DNA of 64,000 nucleotides from Gymnogyps californianus. Lineage: Eukaryota > Chordata > Aves > Accipitriformes > Cathartidae. Where the stretch lies: the NCBI RefSeq assembly GCF_018139145.2, contig NC_059479.1, positions 6,696,001 through 6,760,000 of the forward strand, written 5' to 3'. Shown one piece after another: positions 1 through 13,090 of this stretch. The translations under genes were made by a program, and so were the position numbers. The stretch's first letter is position 1. Each line of letters opens with the position of its first letter. The notes under the pieces were generated by a model. The model was not told where the DNA came from and searched no databases. It worked only from the letters and a program-made list of their open reading frames with translations.

Positions 1-3000
1 CGAAAGTTAGCACATGAACTCAACTTAATTGAGATCCTTCAGTCTGCGTCTGTCCCTCTTTGTAAGCCATACAGTAGCATTTCTATTATTTTGTATACAC
101 TGAAGTAAAATTTACATACAATAAGAACTGTTTTCGTAATCATTGCAAGTCTTTGCTTATAAAAGCCTTAGCCACTCACAGATTGAGTGAACTAATGAAT
201 ATGACAGATTAGTAGAAGGTAGTTTATAACCAGACTTCAGACAGAAGTTGCAACCAAAGCTTCAACACTGAAGCACCTAGTAACTGATTTTATCCCAACT
301 TTGGTGTCAACACAGTGCTTTATTTCTGGTACTGCTGCCAGTCTTAATTTCCATAAAACCAGATTCTGCTTTCTGTTTTTTTGTTTTATTGTATAATGGG
401 GCAGCAAGAGCTGTTGCTCCCAGGCAATCCACTTTACTAGAACTGCTTCAGTTCCTCCGTTCCACTTCTCTGTGGCAAGTGGATCTTCCACTGCTTTATT
501 CTCATCAACAGAAAAAAAGTGAGATGTGGAAACTCCTTTTGATTCAGCACACAATTTCTTGGCTGAGCTAGAAATATACCAGGTAATGTCTGCTGCAGTC
601 TCTCTAACCTTTACAATCCTCCGTTCTCTACTATTCTACCATCTTCCAGCAGTGCAGTTTCATTTTTATTCTCCAGTTTATTTACAGCTTGATGGAGGCA
701 TTCCCAAACTAGAAAGGTAAAGAGTACAGCAGTAGGCTTTGGTGAAAATTTCCATCTGTAAACCAGATATACAATTTTGATTTTCATATTTTACAAATAC
801 GCATTCACATTTGAACTTCAGACAAAGCTTAGGTGGATAAGACAGGCTTCCTAAATCCATTACGGTTAGTTTACAGTATTCTGTGATTCAAACTAATTCC
901 TGAATGACTTGCAAGATAAGCAGTAATCCCATCAGTTAACATTATATATTTAAAAACAACTGTTTTGTGAATTTATGGGAAAACTTGTATGAAAATCATG
1001 TGGGTGTTCATGGGTAACCTAAGCACATACCACACTTCAATATTATGATAAACCATTTTTTTTTTTGCTTACTTTCTCCTTTAGCAGAAGATGACAGATT
1101 CTCCGTAACCTGTTACAAGCATCTGTAATCCTCCTGAATTCCTGTTACTTCTTAACAGGGAATCTCACCTGTACTGAAGTCAAATGATACTATTGGCTTT
1201 CTCATTATTATGTACAACATAATTCCTCTCTATTCACGTGCTGCTTCATTTCCTACTTCCCTGAAGGACAAATAATCTTCTCGGGAAGCTGTTATAAATA
1301 GGAAAGAATAGGAAAAAGAACAGAAAGCCCTTGTGTGTATTACAGCAGCTATAAATTCAGTTTAACCCGATATGCTTTGACTATTGGGTTGCATTATGGT
1401 CATGCCCGCAGAAATTACTCAATCTAGAATTTCTGTTCTTCAAGGAAAAGCCAAAGTTCCTTGTACGGCAGCAGCATTGCTCATTTTTTCAAGTTTTAGT
1501 ATCACATCATTTATTATTAGGGGAGAAAAAAGTAACTTTACCATCAACTTTTTTTTATGTAGGGATCAAATACTGCTCTGATCAAATACTTGCTTTTTGC
1601 TAGGAAGTCTGTGTCTTGGAAGACAGACAGCATTATTCTAAGAAGTTGTTGACATGATCCCTGTGACCATATGTTCCAAGATTGCTGGGTACAGACAAAA
1701 TGAATAATGTTCACAAGTAATTCCTGCTTCTTTGGCTCACTTCATCCCTTCCACTGCCAGTTCCTTTGTGGGCTGTGTTTCGGTTGGTTGGATTTTGTGG
1801 GGGTTTTCTTACTATTTAAAAAACAACCCAAACAAAGCAAATACATGTGTCCTCACTTCCTCAAAGTCTGTCAAAACTAAAATACTCAATTTTTAAGGAG
1901 CTGCCCAGTATCCAATGAAGCTCTTCACAGTATAGACTTTCTGTCAACTTTTGCAACTTGCTATGAGGCTTTTGCTTTGTTTTTAAGTGTATCAGTTCTC
2001 TCCTAACAGATACATTGTACCAGTTTTATCATCTCCTCAAATGGTATCAGAGAAAAAGTCAAATGGGCTGTGACATTTAATTCAGTGTTTACTGTATCCG
2101 CAAGAGGAAGAGGTGTTCTAGAAAACCAACAGCATGCTCAGTTAAGAATCTTCCCAAAACTATCTCTACATATAACAGGAAGAAAAGTATATAGAAGTTG
2201 AGCCTGTCACTGGTACAGGGGTATTAGGCTATACTTGCATGTACTGTGAAATAGGAAGCAAGTAAGCAGGAATGAAAAAAAAAAAAAAAATTTGTGCAAA
2301 AGTACTGCAGAATTTTCTCAAAGCAGTTTCTCAAAGCAGTTTATGCTTCGTTTTTCAGAATGATTTCAAAAGAACTCTTTCACTGTCAAGTTAACTGGTC
2401 ATTGCTCATCTTGAAAGAAAAACCTAGGTTTCAGCAAAAGATTAATCCCAGGTTCAAAGCATATAATTGTAGTTAAAAGGGCTGCATGTCTACAAAAGGG
2501 TAAAAACAAACTAAGACCATACTTCAGTAAGAGTGAAGATGAACCTTGTCACAATAAAAAAGGTGTCTCTCTTCAGAAAGTGAGGTATAAAAGGGGGCGG
2601 CCTATTCTCACTGCCCTTAATTGACCAAACTCAGTAGCTTTATAATAGCTTTCACTCAGTCTGAGCAGCTCCACAATGTGTCTGAATGAAAAGCCACTTG
2701 CGCTCAGGAGAGCCCAGAACAAGGAAGGAAGATGAACAGCAATTTGATGCACATCAAGTATTGCTGTCTAGCAAAACTGGCTTTGTTGTGCTGCTGCATT
2801 GAAAGCGAAGAGCTCAAATCCACTGCTTGTATCTAAGCGTAAAATTGAGATCAAGTTTGCACTTAGTATGTCAAGAATTGCTTTGACATAGTTTTTCCAG
2901 TTTAACTGTTCCAGAATGTTTCAAAAGCACTTCACAATAATATTATACCAAAAAAGCAAAAGCCAAGTTCCCTAAAAACTCAAATCTCACAAGTCAAACA

Positions 3001-6000
3001 ATTGCATTTTTGGAAAACAAGCACCAGAGATACAGGGCTGAATATGGTACTGACAGGCACACTTGACAGAAAAGCATCAGGCATGCAACCAGTACAGGAA
3101 GCATCTAAACCATCCACTTACTGCACTAGGAGCTGTTCTGTGTTCATTTTTAATTAAGTCCCAGAAGTTGATCCAATGACTATTCAGGTGACTAGTTTAG
3201 CAAGTGATCTCAGTTTATTTTCCTAGGAAAAAACACTTTCTAATTTTCTTTCAAACCAACTGATTTGCTTGCTGTAGATCTAGTAAACAGAATATGGTAA
3301 TACTGGCAAGCAATCCTGCCCAATACCAATACAATAGCAACCACTTGGACAGATGGCTTCTTGTCTAATAAAGAATATCTGGCACTCTGTACAGGCACCA
3401 AATACATGTACAGAAAGGTACATGGGTGTATCAAAGGATTTTTGAAATTATTCCAATGCACTTCTAATCTAGTAGTATTTTACTAAAGGAAGCTTAGGAA
3501 GTGCAGCTTTTGAAATAAGCTTTCTTATCAAGCAAAGCATGAAACGTAATTGGCACTCAACTGTCTGAATCCTGTTTTTTTTAAATACAGTGTTCTTCAA
3601 GAAAGACCATTAAAGTTTCCATTCCTAAGATTATTAGATTGGACAGTGAAATTATTTAAGCCCAAAATAAATGCAGTACTAGTCTGCAGATGACCCAAAA
3701 AATAAAATGTATATGGTAACAGTGTATATGCTTAGCCTGACGATTCAAGTATATGAAGTAGAATTCCCTTACTTATTTTCCCATTTACACTGCTGACAAT
3801 TGGTGCAGTCCCATATGCTGTCTTCATATTGTCAAATGTGACTTCTTTATGCAAATACTTACCTCTTCTAGTGCAACTGAGACACTGCATGTAACGTGAG
3901 GTCTTCCTGGAGCTACCTGTAGTTCCTATGCAGAAACTTTGTATCAATTTCTGTTGCTACACTTATCTTATAGAGATTTGCCAGACTGTCCAGAATCCTT
4001 ACGGTGGAAGATTCTTAATTACACCTTTTTGGGCCTTAAGGACATGTAGACATGGAGTTTTGTACCTACTTACTTGAGTGAGTTGAGGTTGGTGGTTTTT
4101 GGTTGTTGTGTGTGTGTTTTTTTTTTTAAGAGGTGTCCTATAAAACCTTCTGTTGGTTAATGATTATGCAATGCCACACACATTTCTAAATTAAGTGCTA
4201 AAACCGGTGGGTAGAATTGCTGAATAAAAATGGAAGCTTCAGACTAAAATAAAAGGTTTTAAATCTTTGTTGTGAGGGCAGAGTTTGCCATGTCTCTTAA
4301 CCTTTTTAAAGATCTTGATTAGTTAAATATCTCTTAGAACATTAAACGTGCATATTGAGGCTTGTAAGCTAGTACACACTTCATAAAAGCAGTATTGCAA
4401 TGCTTGCTTGTTGTGAAATTTATGAATGGAATTATGACTTGGCTCTTTCAAAAGCCTAGTTTGTAAAAGTTTTAACTAGCAAACTGTTGCTTGATAGTTT
4501 TAAGTGAGGAATTTAAAAGCTGTAGAGCATCCTGAAGAGAGACAGTTCATTCATGTATACTGAAAAGCATGCTATACTGTCACAAGACAATTTTCCAAGA
4601 TGCTCAAAGGAAAACCCATCTTGTGTGATCACTAGATATCAAAATAAGAAACAGATTCTGGCTGTACAAAGTGCTGTATAAAGAACTCGCCAGTTACGTA
4701 GCATAACTGTTACAAACTCTGCTGAGCCTATGCTGCTTTAGTGATGATAACTTACCTGATATGGTTGGTGCAGAGACTTGATGGAAAATGTTTGGACTCT
4801 AGCAGTAGCCCTGGAAAATGCCCAAACTTATTTTATTTGCCTCTGCACTGGCTAACGTGAAAACTGTCTCTTCTAACAGGCTTTCTGAAATTGTTTCTAC
4901 AGTAGTCTAAGCTGATCTGACTGCTCACTGTCCTGGTGCCACCCTTGCCCTTTTGTCTCACAACCAGCAATTTTGTTGGCTTCGATTGATGTGAAACTGC
5001 AGCTTTTGGAAGAAGCTTTTAGTTTTGCTCTGATTTTTAAAGCTTGCTTATGAATGTATGCCAATAAATTATTGGTTGAAACAAACTTTTCAAAACAGTA
5101 ATGGCAGTTTGAGCTACAAATAGAAACAACAATGTTAGTTGAATTGTCTTCCTCGACTCCTTTGTATCTTCACTTACAAAACTGTTGAAATTAAGGCTAA
5201 GTTTGCATACAGTTATTTTTTTCAGCTTCTGAATCAATTTGATTTTTGGTAAAGGCTTCTTTGAAGCCATCTGGAAAAATCAAATTTTTTGAACAGTCCA
5301 TTTGCCTTTGGAGTGTGATAGTGTTTTGCCAATCAGACAAAAATGAGGAAGCCGTTTCTGTTTCTCTCAACCTCCATTTTTAGTCAGACCAGACTGCTAC
5401 TTAGGTTCTCTCTGTTCCCCTTGCACAGAGACACGGTGTGGAGGTGTCCCTTTCCCTCATCCCTTGAAGATCAGACAACGGCATTTGTGAGGGCGAGTGT
5501 CCAATATGATTAACGTGCCTCTGGCCCGTTTTCCCCTCCCTCCTGTTTGGGAGCAGTGCTGAGGCACTCAGTCTCCCAGCACTATGATTAAAGAATTGAT
5601 GCCCTCTGCTGTTAATAATTACCAACTTGGGTGACCCTCTGGCTTTATTTAGCATGAGGAGTTGTCTCACTTCTTTTCCTAGTATTGCTCATTTCTGGAT
5701 GGTCAGTCTCCTGGGGAAAAAAGCAGAGTAATTGGGGAAAACAAGGCAACTTCCTGGTTGGGAAGGTGGCTGCCATCCTCCAGTCTAACAGCACTGACTC
5801 TCTGTGCTGTCAACATGAATAACTTCCCAGCTTCATTTTGGCAGCCTGGTGCAAGGTGTTCAGATGTTCCTTGGTCTTACTTTGTAGTGCCCCAGGGAAT
5901 GTTTAGCTTCATGTTCAGGTTACAGATTAAGCCTTAGTTTAATAATTTAAATAATGCATATTTAAGGAATTTGTGAAGCGAACAGCTGCAAAGCAAACAA

Positions 6001-9000
6001 GAATTTTCCATGTGGTATCATAGAGCCCAAATGCAAATGTGCAACAACAGTAACAAAACTATTAGTGTTGCTAACTTCAAGGATCTTTGATACACCAGAT
6101 GGATTACAACGATCATTTCAAGTTCTATTTGAAAGCACGGTGAATGCTCTGTGAAGTGCCGAAAAGATTACTATAAAGCAAACGTTTTGTGAATTATATT
6201 TTTACTAATTTTATTAGTAATGCCAGGTATACTTTGTCATGGATAAAGATCTTGAAAGTCCTAAATGAGTGTGTAGTTCTAGTTTCTGCACATCAGCTAA
6301 TGCGACTCAGGTATCTTTTCACAATTTCCTAGGTACCTTTTTACATTTAATTACAAAATTGAATATGTTAACAGATGGCTAAATTGTCTAATGGGAACAT
6401 TACTCATTCTCTGTACTGAAGAACAGAGTTTGTAGGAGTGAATTCTATTTTGTGGCTGTAAGACCTAGACTCAAGTTGCACACAACTTTTTGTACTTCAG
6501 ATATTAACCAGTTTTGGTTTTTGTCCCTTTAAACTCCCTTGGTTCAGGTACTCACATGGGAAGTTATTCCTTTCCTGGTTGTATGCAAATTTATTTGCAG
6601 CCAGTTAAAAAACACTTATCCTTGAGCGAAGTTTTACAGTGTCTTTTGCAGGTGTTGAAGTCCAGGCAAATTTTAGAAAACAATCATATCAGTTTAAAAA
6701 CAAGAAAGTTAAGAGAAAGTCAAGTTTCTGTTTGTTACCCTTAGAAAATTAGGATTGCTAGTAGCAGTTGGAGCTGCTACCTGAAGTTGTAGCCTGTGCG
6801 CAGAAGTGGGTGTTGCAGCACACCACGATTTGCCTGAGCAGTGTGCAGTGGAGTGAAAATTGCTGTTAAGTTTAGTAGTTACCCAGCTGATCATTGTTTC
6901 ATTATACATGTGGTAAACTGTGAGTTGCTTTTGATTTTATTTTTGTGGTGGATGTGAGAGTCTTGAGTGTAACAATTAAGAACATGGCAAAGTAATACTT
7001 AAATATAATGGAAAGATCAATCAACCCATGTAAACGCACCTTAATTTACAACTCATGGCCAGCTCAAGTGATCTGGAAGGTTTTATTAATACATAAGTTA
7101 GAAAAAGATATTTTAAAAAAGTAGACTTGCTGTGAGTTTTGCATTAAAAGTTAATGCAATCATCTCAAGTCGTTCAATTCTTTGAATGTTGACATTGTTA
7201 CTGCAGTAGCCTGAACTGAGCTTGGATGAGAAAATAGTCATTTTTATACCAATAAATGTGGTGAACTATGGTGAAACTCTACTGGTTTTGTGTGCAAGAT
7301 TTCAATTACTCTGAATGTTAACATGGCTGAGACTGACCTTTTGAGATAAAAGAATAGTGTGATGCAGTTGCATTAGTATATGCTATGATTTTTGTGTGCC
7401 TTATTGTCAGTATCTGTCAGTACTTATGCAAGTAGTGGGATACTTAGAGTAAACTAAAATTGGGAGGAGTAAATAGAAAGTGATATTTTTAGCTATTGAT
7501 GGACTAGAAAGACTACATTCGAAAGGGAGAAACTCTGTCACTTAAGTCTTCTAAGTGAAGAACCAAGTAAATCAGTAGGAAATAGTTGTTTGAGATATAT
7601 AGAAGTTGGTGGAAGTGCCGTGGTTTGTGTTAATATTCAAAACTGGGAGAGAGAGATGATATGCTGCTGTCTTAAATTGTATGTCTGTTTATACATATAA
7701 ATATTAATTTGATATCCCTTATCTGCAAATGTTTTATCATAGAGATTTTTGCAAAACCTTTGCCTTTGGGCTGCTTCTAAAATCAGGGAGTTACTGTCTT
7801 TAACAAGCTAGGAAAAGGTTGATTTCTTTTCATCTTGTGATGCTCTGGCTGTCTTATAGATGGCTGAAAGAATAGTGCTAGAGGACTGACTACAAAACCT
7901 GCGATATCTTAAACTTCCTCCTGGGGAGGTAAACTACTTTTGGTTTATGTCCTTAAATCAGACTGGAAGTGTGATTTCTTTGTTAGTATAAGAACCTGTC
8001 AAAATTGTGTGTCAGTGAGAATCTGCAGGTACATAACTGCCTTGCCTCTGCCTCCAGCTACTTGCAGTTTCTCTTCTACCTGTTAAATGTGTTGCTTATC
8101 TTGAGTAGTTACTGGCAGCAGTGTAGCTTATGCACCATAAGGAGATCTGGGAAGTGTGCTTGAGATGTCTGAAAAAATGCTGTGTGGTATCTTGCTTTAG
8201 TATTCTGTGTTTTGCCCAGGGGAGTTTGAGTGACAAATGCAATATAAATGTAGAGATGGAGTAGATTATCCTGTTCCAGGTTCTGGGAGAGATTGACAGT
8301 ACTTAAATGAGAAGGGAAACAAAGACATTTCTAGTACAAGTGACTGCTAAAACGGATACAGAGTTTTAGAACAACTTGCTTACATAGCTGTCTCTGGGTT
8401 GAAGTCATGGTTAGACTTTACTTCATTTGGACTTCTTGCTCAATAATCTCCATTAAAAAGAAAAGGTCTGTTTACCAGAGTAACGACATGTTAGTTTTGA
8501 TTTCAAAGTTAGAGTATTACTTCCTCTTTTAACTCCATACTAAGTCCAGGTAATGAAAATACAGGAGAGGTGTAGCTGCAAGGAAGAGGTTTGAGATACA
8601 GCGGTTAGGAAGCTGAAAGGTTGGTGTCAACATCTGGAGTAGTAAGAGAAAAAGACTTTATCCTAGCTGTGTGTACTGGGTCAGGCTGGGATGGAGTTGA
8701 TTTTCTTCATAGCAGCCCATATGGTGCTGTCATCTAGATTTGTGACCAAAACAGTGTTGATAAAACACGGGTGTTTTGGCTTTTGCTGAACAGTGCTTAC
8801 CCAGTGTCAAGGCTTACTGTTTCTTAGTGTGCCCTCCCTCCCAGGAGTAGGATGGGGTGGGCTGGAGGCTGGGAGGGGACACAGCCAGGACAGCTGATCC
8901 AAACTGACCCAAGAGATGTTCCATAGTGTATAACATCATGCTCAGCAATAAAACCAGGGGCGGCGGGGTGGGGAGGAGTTTTTTCCAAAGTAGCAGGTAC

Positions 9001-10441
9001 TCAGAGGCTGGGTAGGTATTGGTCTGCTAGTGGTGAGTGATGGCTTTTGCATCATTTGTTTATTTATCTTTTTTTTTTCCTTCATTTGTTAAACTGTCTT
9101 TATCTCAACCCATGAGTTTTTCCTGCTTTTGCACTTCTGATTCTCTCCCTGATCCTGCTGCGAGGGAATGAGCAAGTGGCTGGGTGGGGACTGACCTGCC
9201 AGCCAGAGTCAATCTGCCACACTGTCCTGGATACCTCTGAATGCTTATCTTCATTATACTTTTAAGTATGAACACATTGCCCTTCCCTCCTTGATGCCTC
9301 CTCCACTATTTGTATAGTCTTGCAAATTTATTTGTTTCAGAAATACAATGTTGATAACTGTAGCCAGAGACAGAAAGTAGAATTAGAAGGAGCATGGTGT
9401 ATTAATATCTTCCACCAAGGGGAAGTAAAATGTTGTGTGGTGTATGTCGAACAGTTACAGGTTCATTTCCAGTAACATTGAACTTGTCCACTGTGTTAAC
9501 AATATACAGTGGTATGGGATGTTTACTAGAAGCACCTTAATCATTTCGGCTGGTGAGAGCATGACCAAGGAATCTGAAACCTTGCCGTCCAAGAAAATAG
9601 AGTTGCTCTTTCCTAACCAGTGACTTGCAGGGCTATGTCATTATGGATCAACTACCACACTTTTTCGTATACAGCAGTTCTTTTTGTTTCAGATTTCCCC
9701 TCCCCCCAAAGTTCTAGACCTTAATTACCTATTTGTGACTGCTTGGTGTAAATTGCACAGTGTTTATTAGCCAAATGCTTCCTTGATATGATTATTGATA
9801 TTGGTATGCAACATAGATTGCTTTTTTTGGCCGTGAATAAAAATGTAACGTTGGTGATCTTTGTCAGCAGGATTTTACTGCCATTGAGGAAAGACTGAGA
9901 GGGTACTAGGGAGGGAGAGATAGTAGTGACTGGTTTGTGCATCATCAGTACATTGGCTTTAACCAGTTCATCTATCAATTTACATTACTCAGTGTTAAGG
10001 AGAAATTGGCAGAAGGCTCAGGAAGCTAGGGCACAGGAAATTCTCCTCAACTCTCTGAGTCTCAAAAACTCTGTCAAAACTGAGAATGTCATGTAGCTGT
10101 CTGCTGACTCAGTTTGAAGTCCAGTAGTCCATGTTGGTTTTGGAAAGCTTTCTACGAGATCTTACTGCATTTTTGTGAAATAGTGGGAGTGCTAGAGGTT
10201 TCAGGTTCACGAGTTAAATAGCCAAAAGACAGGGTGAAATGGGATGCAAGCCTGCTTTTTCACATAAAACGCAGTAGATTCCATGCTCGTTTAGCTGCAG
10301 TTTTGTTAGAACACTTACTGAAATTTCAAGTGCTTTTTAATGTTAGAATACATGAAATATAGACTTCTTTATTCTGAAACAGTAGGTAACACTGTCGTCT
10401 TTTCTTTGATTTGTGTGTGTGTGTTTTTGTTTTTTTGATAG
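1..10441 (+). other. Upstream non-coding region, probably DIAPH2 intron 1
   Basis: No exon of DIAPH2 or of another gene could be recognised. W1 begins with a phase-0 acceptor, so this stretch is at least partly intron following the missing first coding exon. There is no CpG-rich block that would look like a promoter. The only clear element is an LTR at 8672-9221. A moderately GC-rich patch at about 5400-5660 is the least intron-like part, but I see no coding homology in it. A 13-bp tandem duplication sits near 2315-2342 and a run of A near 2275-2290. Confidence 0.7.
8672..9221 (+). mobile_element. Degenerate solo LTR of an endogenous retrovirus, sense to DIAPH2
   Basis: Starts TGTACTGG and ends GCCACA, close to the TG...CA ends of retroviral LTRs. 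It shares blocks with the LTRs at 50143 and 53066, read on the opposite strand: the GGGAGGGGACACAGCCAGGA block, the GTTAAACTGT poly(A)-like block and the following TATCTCAACCCA. Where the relatives have a TATA box this copy has only a weak AATAAAA-like run near 8946. Flanks are CTGTG on the left and CTGTC on the right, so a 5-bp target duplication with one mismatch is possible. No gag, pol or env lies beside it. It is more diverged than the other copies and lies about 1.2 kb upstream of W1. The element type is clear; the exact family is not. Confidence 0.8.
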
Positions 10442-10474
10442 AATATTCAAATAAAAACTTTGGCAGATGATGTG
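10442..10474 (+). CDS. DIAPH2: DIAPH2 exon W1 (33-nt microexon, N-terminal)
   Basis: Encodes the 11 residues NIQIKTLADDV, which precede DRITSF in the DIAPH2 N-terminus as I remember it. The acceptor is a GT/T-rich tract ending in GATAG at 10437-10441; the donor is GTAAGG at 10475. Phase is 0 at both ends, so including or skipping it leaves the frame intact. It is too short to appear as an open reading frame and was found by matching the expected residues before W2. It sits ahead of the basic N-terminal segment and the GTPase-binding region. In this model it is the second coding exon; the first would end in phase 0 to the left of the window. Confidence 0.9.
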
Positions 10475-11478
10475 GTAAGGTCTTTGTAACATCTTAATTT
10501 GCAATGGTAACTCCACGCTGCATGCTATTTTACTCCAAAGGTTGTGGACAGTACAACATGTTCTTATAAGGATATTAAGCATTAGATTTCAGAAAATTGA
10601 GTTACTATTCCTGAAGATCTTCATTTGTAACTTCAGTTGAAGAAGAGTAATTAATGATATCTGTTTGGAGAAGCTTCTTTAACCACATTCTAAATACTTT
10701 AGCAATACTGTGGATATGTTGAAACTGTTATTCAACAGTTCAAGTGTTACTTCTCTTGACCTTTTTTTTAACAGTAAAGGATCTGCAGTGGTTCTTCAAA
10801 GTTAGTTGCCACATGATTCAAGTGGAACCATTTTGAGTAATAAGTGTGTACTGTATGTCAAACAACACGTTTGTATTCAGTAGCACTAACTTTATAATTC
10901 TGAATGCTTTGAAACCTGTTGCAAAGTATTTTCACAGAAAATTATATCAAAATTGATTTCAGTAAAATTATAAACTTGTATTTTCTATATATAATAGTTA
11001 GGCAACACTGGCCACTTAGTTAATCATCATTTAAATGTCTGAAATGAAGAAATTGTATCTAGTAATCATGTAGAAGATGCATTTATGGCTCTAAAGTGAT
11101 CTCACCGTTGCAATCTGATTAAACAAATTTGTTGTTAATAAGGTATACTTGAAACATCACAGTATGGTGAAATTGATCTTAAATGGCTTTTTTTTTTTGG
11201 TGACCGCTGAGTGGGCATTTTAATGTAAGTGAACAGTAAAACTGCATTTCATGTGTAGTGAATAATTTTGGATACTGCCTTTCAGGCATTATGTCATCTC
11301 TTTGACCTTTTCAATAGGCTATGCCCTAATTTTAGTTTCAAAGAATGTAATGTAAACTATTCTAATAAGGAAAAAATGGGATTAAAGTAATATTCTTGCC
11401 TTGTTAAAGATGTTAACAATATCCTTGTAGGTAATGTGTTTCTGTCCACAAATGTAAGACTTCTAAGTAAGAAGAAAA

Positions 11479-11690
11479 CCTAAACCCAAGCCCCCTCCCC
11501 TTGAAAACACAAACAAACAAAAAAAACCTCCAAAGAAATTCAAAGGACGTGCAGCTTATCTAGGGATACTTTCCCTTCAAAAATTTAAGATAGGCTTATA
11601 GGATCTCAAACAACAACAAAACAAACCCAACAACAGAACAAACCAAGAAAAAGAAACAAAACAAAACAAACAAAAAAAGAACGAACCTTT
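11479..11690 (+). repeat. A-rich low-complexity stretch (CAAA/AAAC-like)
   Basis: Dominated by AAAC and CAAA steps, with ACAACAAAACAAAC-like runs, broken near 11530-11600 by more complex sequence. This could be simple-sequence drift or the remains of an A-rich retroposon tail; no retroposon body is recognisable beside it. Confidence 0.6.
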
Positions 11691-12179
11691 CTTCCTCATA
11701 TTCTACACTTGGTCAAATTTCTCCATTCCTGATTGGACTAATCTAAAATGAATCCAAACTTCCTACAAATGAAATACTCCATTAAACTTTTCACACCTCA
11801 CAGAGGTGGTTTAATTATAGAAAATATAAATTTTGGTTTACATGTCTTCGTAGAGATTGCAATAACTGCTATGAATGATACTTGTAACCCTACATAAGCT
11901 GCTGTTAGATGAAAGCACATCTTCATAAGGCTGTTCAATGCCTGAAACAAATACCCTCGTATTTGTTGATGCAAACAGTTAATTTAGAAAAATTGCTATA
12001 GATGTAATGTTCTCAGAATGAACATATACATATAAAGAAAGTATTGTTAAATAAAAAAAAATTCTGACTGTTCAGAATAGAGTTATATATTAATAACACA
12101 GTAATAAATGGCCTTATAAGGAAGGTGCTCTTGTTGGTTGTTTCCAATATTAACAAATTAACTGAGTAAGCATGCTTTT

Positions 12180-12201
12180 AAAAAAAAAAAAAAAAAAAAA
12201 A
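12180..12201 (+). repeat. Poly(A) run, 22 nt
   Basis: Uninterrupted A22 followed by GGTGGGGGG. No retroposon sequence is recognisable upstream and no flanking duplication was seen, so a simple homopolymer is as likely as a retroposon tail. Confidence 0.7.
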
Positions 12202-12913
12202 GGTGGGGGGTTTGTTATAAGGCATAAAACAAGTCAGCCTTAACCAGTGAAATGTCATTGCAGACTGTATGATATGCTTTCACTAATGTCTGTTGTGTGT
12301 ATTTAACTATGGATGGCTGCTTCTATGTGAGTAATCCATTACCTGGCTTTTTAAATTATGCACTAATTTCAGGAGTCCGTACTCAAAAACACTTCAAGGA
12401 ATTGTGAACTATACTTGGAGCATTAATTCCTCTACAAACTTTATTTTACTTTAGCAGGATTTTTTTATAAGCCTGGTGAACTTGTGAGTACCTCCTTCCC
12501 AACGCTGGCTTTTTCAGTTGTCCTCCAAAGACTTATAGCTCTTCAGGTGAAGGAACGCTTGGACATTACCTTTGTGGTACCATATTTATTCACTATCAGG
12601 ATAATTAGGGAATAATGTGAGAAGATGAACTCAAGATTTTGAAATGCTAAGAGTTTAACATAGATGGTATACTTTTGAAACTGTGAGAAATAGTTATATC
12701 CTTTTTGCATGTGACCTGTCATGAATTTACCTTAAATGTTGTTGTCTTTCTATGAACAGTAATCTCTGGATGTTAGAGTATTTTTACTTACAGTTCAGTT
12801 TGAGTTTTAACTCTGCTGCTTGGATTAACTAAAAATGTGTGTATTACTACCATGTAATTGGCTGCTTTCCTATAGATCTATTTCTGCTTATTTTTAAATG
12901 AATGTCTTTGCAG

Positions 12914-13090
12914 CGTGACAGAATAACAAGCTTCAGAAAATCAGCAGTGAAAAAAGAGAAACCTCTCATTCAGCATCCTATTGACTCTCAACCTTCTATA
13001 AGTGAAATCCCGCTTGCCCAGGCGCTTGTTGATGAGCGTTGCATGAACTTATCAGAAAAAGAAGTTATGGATCTCTTTGAAAAAATGATG
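12914..13090 (+). CDS. DIAPH2: DIAPH2 exon W2 (basic N-terminal segment, start of GTPase-binding region)
   Basis: 177 nt, 59 codons, phase 0 at both ends. It opens with RDRITSFRKS followed by a lysine-rich VKKEKP patch, then a variable linker and NLSEKEVMDLFEKMM, the entry to the Rho-binding region. The acceptor is TTTGCAG; the donor GTAAGATG begins at 13091. An upstream ATG at 12902 is in frame but lies before the acceptor and should not be taken as a start. In diaphanous formins the basic patch lies just before the GTPase-binding domain and is thought to help membrane or DAD contacts. The linker (residues about 26-44 of the exon) differs most from the mammalian protein as I recall it; the ends are nearly identical. 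Confidence 0.96.

Larger units (their letters stand above)
10475..12913 (+). other. Intron W1-W2
   Basis: GT-AG intron of 2439 nt. It contains an A-rich, low-complexity block at about 11479-11690 and a run of 22 A at 12180-12201. No coding sequence, RNA gene or further recognised element. Confidence 0.85.

Noticed and set aside
12902..12913. In-frame ATG just before W2 as a start codon
   Set aside because: It precedes the CAG acceptor at 12911-12913 and is intronic; the protein continues upstream into W1.
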